From NCBI RefSeq assembly GCF_016924665.1, contig NZ_JAFFJT010000016.1, positions 186,001-250,000 of the forward strand: a stretch of 64,000 nt of DNA. The letters are read 5' to 3'. This stretch comes from Nocardioides sp. SYSU D00038. Lineage in GTDB: Bacteria; Actinomycetota; Actinomycetes; Propionibacteriales; Nocardioidaceae. Within the stretch, counting starts at the first letter, position 1. Each line of letters begins with the position of its first letter. Below are positions 25,826 through 36,144 of the stretch, in pieces. A model generated the notes under the pieces. It did not search any database. It saw nothing but the letters and a program-made list of their open reading frames with translations, and was not told where the DNA came from. The translations under genes were made by a program, and so were the position numbers.

Positions 25826-26620
25826 TCAGCGCCGGCGCGGACCGAAGACCGGCGTCGCCCTGGCCAGCGCGGCCTCCCGCGCCACCTTGGTGTTGTGCGC
25901 GGCCAGCAGGAACGCCTGCTCCACCCGCTCCCGGGCGAAGGTACGCCGGGCGCTGGCGGTCCAGGTGTCGTCGAAGAGTCGCTTGGCGGCGGCGAGCTGG
26001 TCGGGCGAGCGGACGAGCAGCGACTCGGCGAACCGGGTGGCGGCGGCCACCGGGTCGGCGTCGAGCTCGGTCACGAGGCCGAGGTCGAAGGCGTCCTTGC
26101 CGCTGACGACCTCGGCGGTCATCGTGAGCCGCTTGGCGGTGTCGATGCCGACCAGCTGGGCCAGGCTGCGCACGCCCGACATGTCGGGGATGATCCCCCA
26201 CCTGCCCTCGAGCACCGACCACTGCGAGTCGGGCGTGGCGAAGCGGAAGTCCGCGGCGAGCGCGATCTGGAGCCCGCCGCCGAGGCAGTGGCCGTGCACC
26301 GCCGCCACCACGGGCACCGGCAGCCGCCGCCACGCCCAGCACGCCTCCTGGAAGGTGTTGGTGCCGCGCCACGGCCGGGGCACGAACGCGGTGACGATCC
26401 GGGCGGGCTGGCGCAGCACCGAGGCGAAGTCGAGGCCGGCGCAGAACGCGTCACCCTCGCCGGCCACCACCACCGCGCGCAGCGTGCGGTCGCGGCGCAG
26501 CGACCGGGCCGTGGCGACGAGGTCGTCGAGCAGGTCGAGGGTCAGCGCGTTGAGCTTGTCGGGCCGGTCCAGCCGGACCTGGGCGATCCCGCCCTCGACG
26601 GTGCAGGAGACGAGCGACAT
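25826..26620 (-). CDS. Crotonase-family protein, isomerase-like active site
   Basis: A 264-residue crotonase-fold protein. CoA and oxyanion segments are present (GDAFCAGLDF, HGHCLGGGLQIALAADFRFA). Of the two glutamates used by enoyl-CoA hydratase, the first is replaced by Gln118, while Glu138 (VLEGRWG) remains; Asp146 in GIIPDMSG aligns with the Asp of dienoyl-CoA isomerases. It is therefore unlikely to be an ordinary hydratase and more likely an enoyl- or dienoyl-CoA isomerase or another crotonase. It ends nine bases after the start side of the membrane-protein gene's neighbour, with the next minus-strand gene directly upstream. Confidence 0.8.
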   Translation of the reverse strand: MSLVSCTVEGGIAQVRLDRPDKLNALTLDLLDDLVATARSLRRDRTLRAVVVAGEGDAFCAGLDFASVLRQPARIVTAFVPRPWRGTNTFQEACWAWRRLPVPVVAAVHGHCLGGGLQIALAADFRFATPDSQWSVLEGRWGIIPDMSGVRSLAQLVGIDTAKRLTMTAEVVSGKDAFDLGLVTELDADPVAAATRFAESLLVRSPDQLAAAKRLFDDTWTASARRTFARERVEQAFLLAAHNTKVAREAALARATPVFGPRRR

Positions 26621-26629
26621 GGCCTCAGG

Positions 26630-27337
26630 CTAGGACGTCGCCGCTAGCGCCGGCGCCGGGCCCAGCAGGCCCTCCTTGCGCCCCACCACCACGGCGGCGC
26701 CGATGGTGGCGACGGCGGCGAGGGAGTTGAGCGTCGGCGCGGAGATGCTGGTGACCGTCACGAAGGTCTCGAGCGTCTGCGACTCCAGCAGCCAGAGGGT
26801 CGCGATCGCCTTGCCGGCGCTGAGCACCGCCCAGAAGACCGTCAGGCCGGTGAACAACCGGCAGATCCGCGGCCGCACCGACAGCTCGTGGTCCATGGGG
26901 TAGAAGTCGCCGGCCAGTCGGGCCACCATCGACCGCGCGGTCGCCAGCGAGAGCAGGAACGCCCCCGCGACGACGCCGTCGCTGATGATCGGCTGGAGGA
27001 AGTAGAGGTAGGTGCTGTCTGAGACCAGCGCGATGCCGGTGCGGCCGGTGAGCACGATCGCGCAGAGGATCAGCAGCCCCGACGTACGCCGGCCGGTGAC
27101 CGCCCGGAACGCGATGGCGCCGTAGGACCAGCCCAGCGCGGCGAGGATCGCGACCCAGACGTCGGCGACCTGGAACAGCGACCAGAACAGCGCCGCCGGC
27201 ACCACGCAGGCGATGAGGAGGCTGAGCGCGACCCGCCCGACGATGGCGCGCAACCGCGGCCGGTCCGGGTGGTCGGGTCGCTCCCCGAGGTGAGCCGGAG
27301 CGAGTGCGAGCCCGGCGGAGGCGGCGGTGGAGGTCAT
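26630..27337 (-). CDS. Polytopic membrane protein (VC0807-like)
   Basis: A 235-residue protein with about six hydrophobic helices (for example ALSLLIACVVPAALFWSLF, SGLLILCAIVLTG, TIGAAVVVGRK). The pattern FWSLFQVADVWVAILAALGWSYGAIAFRAVTGRRTSG, seen only as scattered family features here, fits the VC0807/intracellular septation-like group of uncharacterised membrane proteins. It lies nine bases upstream of the crotonase gene, so the two are probably co-transcribed. No transport or enzymatic motif is visible. Confidence 0.65.
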   Translation of the reverse strand: MTSTAASAGLALAPAHLGERPDHPDRPRLRAIVGRVALSLLIACVVPAALFWSLFQVADVWVAILAALGWSYGAIAFRAVTGRRTSGLLILCAIVLTGRTGIALVSDSTYLYFLQPIISDGVVAGAFLLSLATARSMVARLAGDFYPMDHELSVRPRICRLFTGLTVFWAVLSAGKAIATLWLLESQTLETFVTVTSISAPTLNSLAAVATIGAAVVVGRKEGLLGPAPALAATS

Positions 27338-27465
27338 AGGAGTCGGACCCTACGCGGGGTTGCTGGGAGATCGCAGTCGTCGTCCACAGGTCTGCCCGAC
27401 CGGGGCACCGCCCATGGCCCGAACGGGCGCCGGCGCGCGACCGGCGGGTGGGCACAATGGCCCGC

Positions 27466-29106
<1,641 letters not shown>

Positions 29107-29113
29107 CCCGCTG

Positions 29114-29509
29114 CTAGAGGTGGTCGGGCACGACCAGCGCGTCCGGGTCGGCCCGCGGCGGCAGGTGCTGGAGCGCCAGCTCGACCAGCGCGACCTGGCC
29201 CTTGACCTGCACCGCGCGCCGTACCCCCTTGCCCTCGCCGAGCCGCTCCTCGACCGCCGCGGTCACCTGCTCCCGCGTGAACGTCGCCCGCTCACCGGGT
29301 CGCACCTCCACGTCCGGCAGCGCCACCAGCACCGGCAGCAGCTGGTCACCGAGGCCGTCGAGCAGCTGCCACCGCCGGTAGCGCGACAGCTCCTCCCACG
29401 CCTCGTCGACGGTGCGCTGCCCCTTGCGGACGCCCTTGTCCCGCGCCCCGTGGACGGTCTTGGCCACGCCCGTCAGGGCCAGGGTCAGCTCGCGCTCGGT
29501 GAACCGCAT
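29114..29509 (-). CDS. Conserved hypothetical protein
   Basis: A 131-residue, soluble, charged protein (MRFTERELTLALTGVAKTVHGARDKGVRKGQRTVDEAWEEL split over positions 1-41). It is helical at the N-terminus and has a WQLLDGLGDQLLPVLVALPD segment and a C-terminal LVELALQHLPPRADPDALVVPDHL. I recognise no domain. It converges on pgm with seven bases between and has a repeat A copy 26 bases upstream of its ATG. Confidence 0.65.
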   Translation of the reverse strand: MRFTERELTLALTGVAKTVHGARDKGVRKGQRTVDEAWEELSRYRRWQLLDGLGDQLLPVLVALPDVEVRPGERATFTREQVTAAVEERLGEGKGVRRAVQVKGQVALVELALQHLPPRADPDALVVPDHL

Positions 29510-29535
29510 GGGTCCACCATCCCACCGGCGGTGCA

Positions 29536-29664
29536 CGCTGGTTGAGGAAGGCGTGCCACGCCTGTCTCGAAACCCGGTGAGCCGAGAGCCCTCCGGTGGG
29601 GACAGGAGGGTGGTCGTCTTGCGGAGTTTCGAGACAGTTGCTGGCGCAACTTCCTCAACCAACG
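29536..29664. repeat. Dispersed palindromic repeat A, copy 3
   Basis: Starts CGCTGGTTGAGGAAG and ends CTTCCTCAACCAACG, with TGTCTCGAAACCC and GAGTTTCGAGACAG in the arms and a GGTGGGGACAGG centre. Its right edge is the base next to the stop codon of the HNH gene. Confidence 0.9.
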
Positions 29665-30885
29665 TCACGTCCGCCTGTGGAACTGCACCTTCCCCGTCGG
29701 TAGGTGGGTCGTGTTGTACGCCGGGTCGTGCGCCCGCTGGTGGTGCGACGGGCACAGCAGCACGCCGTCCTTGAGGTCGGTCCTGCCGCCGTCGGTCCAG
29801 CGGACTCTGTGGTGGGCCTCGCAGGTGGAGGCGGGGCGGTCGCAGCCCTCGGAGCGGCAGGTCGTCTGCTGCAGGCCGAGTGCGGTGCGTTGCGGGGTGG
29901 TGAACAGGAGGCGGGTGCGGCCGAGGTCGAGGACCTGGGACTGTCCGTCGAGCACGGCGGGGATGAGTCCGGCCTCGCAGGCGAGACGTCGCGCGGCGCC
30001 GGGACTGAGGCGGGTGCCGGTGTCGAGCTCGCACGCCGCCAGGTGGCCTTCCAGCACGGCGAGCGGGATGGTGACGACGACGGTCGCGTTGACGCCGCCG
30101 CGCTGCGGCAACCGGTCTGCGGGGTAGCGCAGGATGTAGTCGCAGAACGCCTGGCCCAGCGTCTGCGAGGTCACCTTCTCGTGGGTGAGCGCGGCGTGCG
30201 CGAACAGCGCCTTCCTCAGCGCTTCGGCGTGCATGGTCGGGATCACGAACCGGCCGTAGGTCCGGCCCTCGCCGTCGTCGAGCATGGTGAGCTTGCAGGC
30301 CTTCTCGGCCTCGCGCTCCTCGCGAGCCAGGGCCTCGGCTTCGGCTGCTTCGCCGACCTCGGGGCAGACGATGTCGAGGATCCGGTTGCCGAAGACGGTC
30401 AGGTCCTTGGCGTCGTGGTGCCGGGCCAGCTCGACCAGCTTGGCCTGGGCCTGCACCCTGATCTCGGCGTCCACGTCGTCGGGGAGCTTGGCGATCGCCC
30501 TGGCGATGACCTCGGCCTGCTCCAGCAGCAGATCACCCCGTCCAAGCGCTTGCGCGACGACGGGCATGGTCGCGAGATGCTCCGCCAACCGCAGGGTCCT
30601 GCCTGCTTCGCGACGTGTGGCGTGAGTGGCGACGGCGAGCCAGGCCGCGGTGCTGGTGGCGCCGGAGGCGGCTTCGACCTTCTGGGTCTGAGCGTGCTTC
30701 GCGACCCTCAGCTTCAGGGCGGCGACTTGGGACTCGAGCTTGGCGATCTCGGTCAGGGTCTCGGCCGCTTCGGGGGCGGGCATGCTCCACAGCGGCAGCT
30801 CCCCGACCTCGGACAGCCTGGCCCTTATCTCCGCGACGGCGCGCGAGATGCGGTGCCGTCCGTGGGGTGTGGCCTTCGCTGTCAT
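29665..30885 (-). CDS. DUF222/HNH endonuclease (13E12 repeat family)
   Basis: A 406-residue protein: an N-terminal helical DUF222 domain (about 30-300) and a C-terminal HNH nuclease module with CRSEGCDRPASTCEAHHRVRW, GGRTDLKDGVLLCPSHHQRAH (two Cys pairs and catalytic His). This is the 13E12 family, multicopy in actinobacteria and found inside REP13E12 repeats in Mycobacterium tuberculosis. I chose ATG 30885 with GGTAGAGG upstream. Codon use is less GC-biased than its neighbours (ATA, ACA, AGG, GAA occur early), suggesting separate ancestry. Repeat A touches its 3' end and lies about 100 bases beyond its 5' end. Confidence 0.88.
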   Translation of the reverse strand: MTAKATPHGRHRISRAVAEIRARLSEVGELPLWSMPAPEAAETLTEIAKLESQVAALKLRVAKHAQTQKVEAASGATSTAAWLAVATHATRREAGRTLRLAEHLATMPVVAQALGRGDLLLEQAEVIARAIAKLPDDVDAEIRVQAQAKLVELARHHDAKDLTVFGNRILDIVCPEVGEAAEAEALAREEREAEKACKLTMLDDGEGRTYGRFVIPTMHAEALRKALFAHAALTHEKVTSQTLGQAFCDYILRYPADRLPQRGGVNATVVVTIPLAVLEGHLAACELDTGTRLSPGAARRLACEAGLIPAVLDGQSQVLDLGRTRLLFTTPQRTALGLQQTTCRSEGCDRPASTCEAHHRVRWTDGGRTDLKDGVLLCPSHHQRAHDPAYNTTHLPTGKVQFHRRT

Positions 30886-30989
30886 GCCTCTACCCAAGCA
30901 CCGACCACCGACAGTCCTGGGCCTGTTTTCGCGTTGTGCACAACGGGATTCGGAGTTGTGACCCGATCGTCAGCTAGGTTGCTGAGCGC

Positions 30990-31110
30990 TGGGTTTCGAG
31001 GCTCGTCGCTAGCGCGCCTCGCACCTCAACCAGCGCCAGCCGTCCCCATCGCTGGTTGAGGAAGTCGCGCTAGCGACTGTCTCGAAACCCCCGCAGGCCG
31101 AACTTCCTCC
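30990..31110. repeat. Dispersed palindromic repeat A, copy 4
   Basis: One inverted half (30990-31035, GGGTTTCGAGGCTCGTCGCT ... CCTCAACCAGCG) faces another half (31050-31110, CGCTGGTTGAGGAAGTCGCG ... GGCCGAACTTCCTCCCG). They share the CGCTGGTTGAGG end sequence. They lie upstream of the HNH gene. Confidence 0.88.
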
Positions 31111-31198
31111 CGTCCCCCAGGTGCTCCTCGGGGTATCGCCGACCCGGCGTTAATTAACGACGGCTCGGCGAAACCTGGGCCGCCCGAGGTGCTTGCGG

Positions 31199-31254
31199 GA
31201 GGGCGTTTGGCTCACCGGGTTTCGAGACACGACTTCGTCGTTCCTCAACCAGCG
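31199..31254. repeat. Dispersed palindromic repeat A, half copy
   Basis: GAGGGCGTTTGGCTCACCGG ... TTTCGAGACACGACTTCGTC ... CCTCAACCAGCG. It pairs with the right half of copy 4, about 90 bases away, as a split element. A TTAATTAA-containing AT-richer stretch lies between (31150). Confidence 0.85.
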
Positions 31255-31315
31255 ATACTCAACGCCCGCGCAGGCTGGCGGCGCGAGCTTGCGAGTGCCG
31301 GCAGTGCGCCGTCGT

Positions 31316-31390
31316 ACCTGGTCGGGAGAGGCTCGGGGTCAAGGGCGCGAAGCGCCGAAGGGAACCCTTGACGCCGAGACCCGACCAGGT
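31316..31390. repeat. Long three-segment hairpin in the HNH-desaturase gap
   Basis: ACCTGGTCGGG/CCCGACCAGGT (11 bp), CTCGG/CCGAG and GTCAAGGG/CCCTTGAC are nested in register around a 19-base loop. The 600-base gap between the HNH gene and the desaturase otherwise holds only repeat A pieces and no gene I can support. Confidence 0.8.
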
Positions 31391-31438
31391 AAGCGCGCGG
31401 GCCCCGAGTCACCGGGGTAACCCGGAAAGTGGTCCAGG

Positions 31439-31501
31439 GAGGGCGTTCGGCTCACCGGGTTTCGAGGCTCGTCGCTGGCGCTCCTCGCACCTCAACCAGC
31501 G
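31439..31501. repeat. Dispersed palindromic repeat A, half copy supplying the desaturase stop
   Basis: GGGAGGGCGTTCGGCTCACC ... GCTCCTCGCACCTCAACCAGCG. Read on the minus strand, its terminal GCTGGTTGA gives the last two codons and the TGA of the desaturase gene. Confidence 0.85.
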
Positions 31502-32733
31502 GAGGCGGCGGCCTTGCGGCGGGCGACCTGCTCGAGGCGGGCCTGGGCGGCGCGGCGGACGCGGGCACCCTTGGTCGACATGGCCCACAGCAGCTTGGTC
31601 TGCTCGACGACGTTGGTGCGGTCGGTGGTGGCGAGCCAGCCGTTGGGGAGGGAGAGGCGGACCACGCGGTGCCAGGCGGAGTAGACCTGCTGGGGCAGCG
31701 GCGCGGAGTGGTAGTTGAGCTCGTACTTCTCGAAGAGCGCCTGCACCCGCGGGGCGACCTCGGCGTAGCGGTTGGAGGGCAGGTCGGGGAAGAGGTGGTG
31801 CTCGATCTGGTGGGAGAGGTTGCCGGTCATCAGGTGCATCGCCTTGGAGCCGGAGATGTTGGCCGAGCCGAGCATCTGCCGCAGGTACCACTGGCCGCGG
31901 GTCTCGTCGTCGGGGATCGACTTGCGCTCGAAGGTCTCGACGCCCTCGGGGAAGTGGCCGCACATGATCACCGAGTGCGACCACACGTTGCGCACCAGGT
32001 TGGCGGTGAAGTTGGCGGCCAGCGTCGGCAGGAAGCCGCCGAACGGCAGCGCGAGCGCCGGGTTGACGACGTAGTCCTTGGTGGCCTGCTTGCGGATCTT
32101 GCCCAGCGTCTTCCTCAGGTCGCTCCTGAACTTCTCCGAGCGCTTCTCCTTCGGCACCCGCAGGTTGCGGCCGAGCTCGAGGTCGTACGCCGCGATGCCG
32201 TACTCGAAGAAGCAGGCGTTGATGAAGTTCCACAGCGGCTGGGCGAGGTACATCGGGTGCCAGCGCTGGTCCTCGTCGACGCGCATGATGCCGTAGCCGA
32301 GGTCGTTGTCCTTGCCCACGATGTTCGTGTAGGTGTGGTGGACCTCGTTGTGGGCGTGCTTCCAGCCGTCGGCGGTGGAGGCGTTGTCCCACTCCCACGT
32401 GGTCGAGTGGATCTTGGGGTCACGCATCCAGTCCCACTGGCCGTGCATGACGTTGTGCCCGATCTCCATGTTCTCGAGGATCTTGGCGACCGACAGGCCC
32501 ACGGTGCCGAGCACCCACAGCGGCGGTAGCGCCGAGCCGAGGAGGACGGCGCGCGAGCCGAGCTCGAGGCGGCGCTGCACGGTGACCAGGCGCCGGATGT
32601 AGCGGGCGTCGCGCTCGCCGCGGTCGTCGAGGACGTCCTGGCGGATCGCGTCGAGCTCGATGCCGATCTGCTCGACGTCCTCCGGGGTGAGGTGAGCGAT
32701 CGGGCTGACGGGCTGCTTGGTGATGACGGTCAT
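31492..32733 (-). CDS. Fatty acid (acyl-CoA) desaturase, DesA3-like
   Basis: A 413-residue integral-membrane di-iron desaturase. Three His boxes are present: HNVMH (93-97), HNEVHH (128-133) and HQIEHH (308-313). Hydrophobic stretches flank them. The enzyme would insert a cis double bond into long-chain acyl-CoA using O2 and electrons from the reductase encoded just upstream, as in the M. tuberculosis DesA3/Rv3230c pair. ATG 32733 is preceded by GGGAGGG. The last two codons and the stop lie in a repeat A arm. It is co-transcribed with the reductase (31 bases between). Confidence 0.93.
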   Translation of the reverse strand: MTVITKQPVSPIAHLTPEDVEQIGIELDAIRQDVLDDRGERDARYIRRLVTVQRRLELGSRAVLLGSALPPLWVLGTVGLSVAKILENMEIGHNVMHGQWDWMRDPKIHSTTWEWDNASTADGWKHAHNEVHHTYTNIVGKDNDLGYGIMRVDEDQRWHPMYLAQPLWNFINACFFEYGIAAYDLELGRNLRVPKEKRSEKFRSDLRKTLGKIRKQATKDYVVNPALALPFGGFLPTLAANFTANLVRNVWSHSVIMCGHFPEGVETFERKSIPDDETRGQWYLRQMLGSANISGSKAMHLMTGNLSHQIEHHLFPDLPSNRYAEVAPRVQALFEKYELNYHSAPLPQQVYSAWHRVVRLSLPNGWLATTDRTNVVEQTKLLWAMSTKGARVRRAAQARLEQVARRKAAASAG

Positions 32734-32764
32734 GGGGTCCCTCCCGGGGTGGGCGTTCGGGTGG

Positions 32765-33880
32765 TCAGTGGTCGAGGTGGCAGGCGCCGGCGGCGGCGCT
32801 GATGCAGGTCTGGATCGGTACGCCGCCCGGGCCGGTCTCGCCGGGGACGGCGACCGTGACCGCGCCGTTGCGGAGGTCGCGCACCGCGCCCTCCGTGAGC
32901 GGCAGCACGCAGCCCATGCAGATGCCCATCCGGCAGCCACTGGGCATGAGCACGCCGGCCTGCTCGGCGGCGTCGAGGATCGGCGTGGCGCCGTCGGCCT
33001 CGACGGTGGGGCCGGAGGCGAAGGCGACGGTGCCGCCCTCGCCGACCTCGCCCAGCACGGTCGGGCGGAACCGCTCGGTGGTGAGCGCCAGGCCGCGCTC
33101 GGCGTGGTGGGCCTCGAGCGCGTCGAGGAGCCCGGCCGGGCCGCACGCGTAGGCGAGCCGCTCGTCGAGGTCGGGCACCAGGGTGGGCAGGTCGGCGACG
33201 TCGAGGAGCCCGTCGCGGTCGTCGTAGCGCTCGACGAGGGTGATCAGGCCGTCGGCGGCGAACCCGCGCAGCTCGTCGCGGAAGATCGCGCTGTCCTCGG
33301 TGACGTTGACGTGCACGAGAACGATGTCGGTGGGGGCCGGGACCCGGCGGGAGAACAGGTTGCGCAGCATGCCGATCACCGGCGTGATGCCGGAGCCTGC
33401 GGTCACCAGCAGCAGCTTGCCGGGCAGCGGCTGCGGGAGCGTGAACTCACCCTCGGCCTGGGCCAGCTGCACCATCTCGCCGACCCGGAGGCGGTGGACG
33501 AGGTGGCCGGAGACCACGCCGCCCGGGATCGCCTTGACGGTCAGGCTGATGCAGCGGTCGGGGCGGGGGCCGTGGGTCAGCGAGTACGTGCGCCACAGCC
33601 GGACGCCGTCGACGTCGACGCCGATCCGCACGTACTGGCCCGGGACGTGCCCGGCCCAGTCGCGGCCGGGCTTGATCACCACGGTCGCCGACTCGGCGGT
33701 CTCGGGGACCACCGCGACGACCTTGCCGCGCAGCTCGGCCCCGCGCCGCAGCGGGGAGAAGACGTCGAGGACGTCGTCGAGCTCGAGCGGGGTGACGGCG
33801 GCCTCGGCGACCCGGCGCAGCCGGTCGCCCAGCCGGGAGCGGCCGGAGGAGGCCGCCCGAGGCGTCGCGAACGAGGTCAT
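32765..33880 (-). CDS. Ferredoxin-NADP reductase with [2Fe-2S] domain
   Basis: A 371-residue electron-transfer protein. The FAD part shows RLWRTYSLTHG, the nicotinamide part shows LLVTAGSGITPVIGMLRNL and YACGPAGLLDALE, and the C-terminal plant-type ferredoxin has CRMGICMGC plus a later Cys (Cys316, 321, 324, 359). It should carry electrons from NADPH to the desaturase made by the next gene. The ATG at 33880 faces the PucR gene across a 95-base shared promoter region. Confidence 0.92.
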   Translation of the reverse strand: MTSFATPRAASSGRSRLGDRLRRVAEAAVTPLELDDVLDVFSPLRRGAELRGKVVAVVPETAESATVVIKPGRDWAGHVPGQYVRIGVDVDGVRLWRTYSLTHGPRPDRCISLTVKAIPGGVVSGHLVHRLRVGEMVQLAQAEGEFTLPQPLPGKLLLVTAGSGITPVIGMLRNLFSRRVPAPTDIVLVHVNVTEDSAIFRDELRGFAADGLITLVERYDDRDGLLDVADLPTLVPDLDERLAYACGPAGLLDALEAHHAERGLALTTERFRPTVLGEVGEGGTVAFASGPTVEADGATPILDAAEQAGVLMPSGCRMGICMGCVLPLTEGAVRDLRNGAVTVAVPGETGPGGVPIQTCISAAAGACHLDH

Positions 33881-33915
33881 GCTTCCACTGTCCTAGATCA
33901 GAGGCGTAAAGTCCT

Positions 33916-33926
33916 GTGCAGCGCAC
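33916..33926. promoter_or_regulatory. Palindrome in the reductase-PucR intergenic region
   Basis: GTGCAGCGCAC (GTGC/GCAC arms) lies midway between the two divergent starts, where the PucR-family regulator could control both directions. Binding is not shown. Confidence 0.45.
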
Positions 33927-33975
33927 GTGAACCGAACCCGTGCTTTTGTGCCTGACGAACAAAGAGGGGCTGCCG

Positions 33976-35178
33976 ATGCGCCGCACCGCCCGTCGTACCG
34001 CCGGCCACGGCGTCCGGCTCTCCCCCGACGCCGTCGCCGCCATGCGCGCGGAGCTGCCCGACGTGGCCGAGCGCGTGGTGGCCGCGGTGGTCGAGGAGGT
34101 GCCGAGCTACACCGAGGCCTTCGACACGACCATGGCCGAGACGATCCGCAGCGCGGTCGAGCTCGCGCTGGCCGGCTTCCTCACGCTGGCCAGCGGACGC
34201 CGGGGCACCGACCCCGGCACCCCCCGGGCACCCGCGGTCGAGGGCTCCTACCAGCTCGGCCGCGGCGAGGCCCGCAGCGGCCGCTCGACCGACGCGCTGC
34301 TGGCGGCGTTCCGGATCGGGGCCCGGGTGTCGTGGCGGGAGATGTCGACCACCGCGGTGCGCAACGGCGTGGGGAGCGAGGCGCTCGTCGACTTCGCCGA
34401 CCTGGTCTTCGCCTACATCGACGAGCTCTCGGCGGCCGCGGTGGCCGGCCACACCGACGAGCTGGCGACCACCGGCCGGGTGCGGCAGCGGCTGCTGGAG
34501 CGGGTGGCCCGCCACCTGCTCGAGGGCGCCACCGCCGAGGTGGTGCTCGACGCTGCCGCCCGCGCCGACTGGGCGCCGCCGCGCACGCTCACCGCGGTGC
34601 TGGTGCCGGAGTCGCAGGTGCGGCCGGTGCTCAACCTGATCTCCCCGGCCACCCTCCAGCTCGGCGAGGTGCCGGGCGTCGACGACTTGGTGCTGCTGCT
34701 GGTGCCCGACGCCCACGGGCACCGGCGCCGACCACTGCTGCGTGCGGTGCAGGACCGGTCGGCGGTGGTCGGGCCGGCCAAGCCGTGGCTCGAGGCCCGC
34801 CGGTCCCACGAGCGCGCGCTGCGGGCCCTCGACCTCGGCCTGGGCCCCGACACCGACGAGCACCTCACCCACCTGGTGCTCACCGCGGACGCCGACGCGC
34901 TGGCCGACCTGCGGGCCCGGGTGCTGGCCCCGCTCGCCGACCTCCGGCCCGGCACCGCCGACAAGCTCGCCGACACCCTGCGCGCCTGGCTGCTCCACCA
35001 GGGCCGCCGCGACGAGGTCGCCGCGGCGCTGTTCGTCCACCCCCAGACGGTGCGCTACCGGATGGGCCAGCTGCGCGAGCTCTACGGCGCCCGGCTCGAC
35101 GACCCCGAGACCGTGCTGGGTCTCACCGTGGCGTTGGGCGCCGGCCGGGGCGTCCCGACCACTACCGTGTCCCCATGA
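33976..35178 (+). CDS. PucR-family transcriptional regulator
   Basis: A 400-residue regulator of the CdaR/PucR type. A long N-terminal helical sensor-like region is followed by a C-terminal helix-turn-helix: TLRAWLLHQGRRDEVAAALFVHPQTVRYRMGQLRELYG, spread over about residues 325-365. I chose ATG 33976 with AAAGAGGGG upstream. Its divergence from the desaturase/reductase operon suggests that it controls unsaturated fatty acid synthesis; the ligand is unknown. The stop overlaps the next ATG (ATGA). Confidence 0.9.
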   Translation: MRRTARRTAGHGVRLSPDAVAAMRAELPDVAERVVAAVVEEVPSYTEAFDTTMAETIRSAVELALAGFLTLASGRRGTDPGTPRAPAVEGSYQLGRGEARSGRSTDALLAAFRIGARVSWREMSTTAVRNGVGSEALVDFADLVFAYIDELSAAAVAGHTDELATTGRVRQRLLERVARHLLEGATAEVVLDAAARADWAPPRTLTAVLVPESQVRPVLNLISPATLQLGEVPGVDDLVLLLVPDAHGHRRRPLLRAVQDRSAVVGPAKPWLEARRSHERALRALDLGLGPDTDEHLTHLVLTADADALADLRARVLAPLADLRPGTADKLADTLRAWLLHQGRRDEVAAALFVHPQTVRYRMGQLRELYGARLDDPETVLGLTVALGAGRGVPTTTVSP

Positions 35179-36119
35179 CGATCCGTCGCCGCGCGGCCGT
35201 GCTCCTGGCCGCGACGGGGCTGCTGGCCTCGGGCTGCACCAGCGGGCCACCCGCCGCCGAGGTGGAGAACACGCCGGAGCCGACCCCGGACGCCCCGCCG
35301 TTCGCGACCTACTACGCGCTCGGTGACTCCTACACCGCGGCGCCGTTCGTGCCGTCCACCGACTCCCGCGACCTGTGCCTGCGCTCCTCGGGCAACTACC
35401 CCGCGATCATCTCGATCCGGCTGAAGGGCATGAGGATGGTCGACCTGAGCTGCGCCAACGCCAGCACCCAGGCGATCACCGACCCCCAGCGGGTCGGCTC
35501 GACGTTCCTCCCCGCCCAGCTCGACGAGGTGCCCGAGGACGCCGACCTGGTGACGGTCGGGATCGGCGGCTCCGACTTCTCGTTCCTCTCCGAGCTGCTC
35601 ACCGGCTGCGTGCGGGTGGCCAGCCTCGCCGAGGAGGACGACGACGCGCCGTGCCGCGAGTTCAGCCAGGAGCTCGCCGAGACCGAGGGCGCCGACCCGA
35701 CGCCGATCGAGCAGCTGCCGCGGATCGGCAGCCGGGTGCGCAGGACGCTGCTCGAGGTGAAGGAGAAGGTCCCCGACGCGGTGGTGCTGATGGTGGGCTA
35801 CCCGCAGCTGGTGCCGGCGAAGGGCACCTGCGACGAGCTGCCGATCGCCGACGGCGACTACCCCTTCGTGCGCAAGGCGATCCGCGACCTCGACAGCCAG
35901 CTGCGCCGGGCCGCGCGCCGCGCCGAGGTGCCCTACGTCGGCCTGATGAACGACAGCAAGGGCCACGACATCTGCGCGGGCCGCAAGGCCTGGGTCAACG
36001 GCTCGGTCACCGACACGGCGCGGGCACTGGCCTACCACCCGTTCGCCAAGGAGCAGGAGTACGTCGCGACCAAGGTGCTCGAGGCGGCGACCCGCGAGCT
36101 GCAGAAGCGCGGAGGGTGA
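35175..36119 (+). CDS. SGNH/GDSL-hydrolase lipoprotein
   Basis: A 314-residue exported lipoprotein: lipobox LASGC (Cys21), then a Pro/Glu linker. The catalytic domain has ALGDSYTAAPFVP (nucleophile Ser), VTVGIGGSDFSF (GGSD in place of GGND) and YHPFAKEQEYV (catalytic His). Cys pairs around LCLRSSGNYP and SCANAS match the secreted lipase/esterase group of actinobacteria. It likely cleaves acyl esters at the cell surface. It is coupled to the PucR gene by a four-base overlap and converges on nagB. Confidence 0.85.
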   Translation: MTIRRRAAVLLAATGLLASGCTSGPPAAEVENTPEPTPDAPPFATYYALGDSYTAAPFVPSTDSRDLCLRSSGNYPAIISIRLKGMRMVDLSCANASTQAITDPQRVGSTFLPAQLDEVPEDADLVTVGIGGSDFSFLSELLTGCVRVASLAEEDDDAPCREFSQELAETEGADPTPIEQLPRIGSRVRRTLLEVKEKVPDAVVLMVGYPQLVPAKGTCDELPIADGDYPFVRKAIRDLDSQLRRAARRAEVPYVGLMNDSKGHDICAGRKAWVNGSVTDTARALAYHPFAKEQEYVATKVLEAATRELQKRGG

Positions 36120-36144
36120 CCCGCAGCGCCGGCGGCCGCCGGGC

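Noticed and set aside
29665..30885. Group I/II intron or insertion sequence containing the HNH gene
   Set aside because: No intron structure, target duplication or transposase is visible; the gene is a free-standing DUF222/HNH gene beside repeats.
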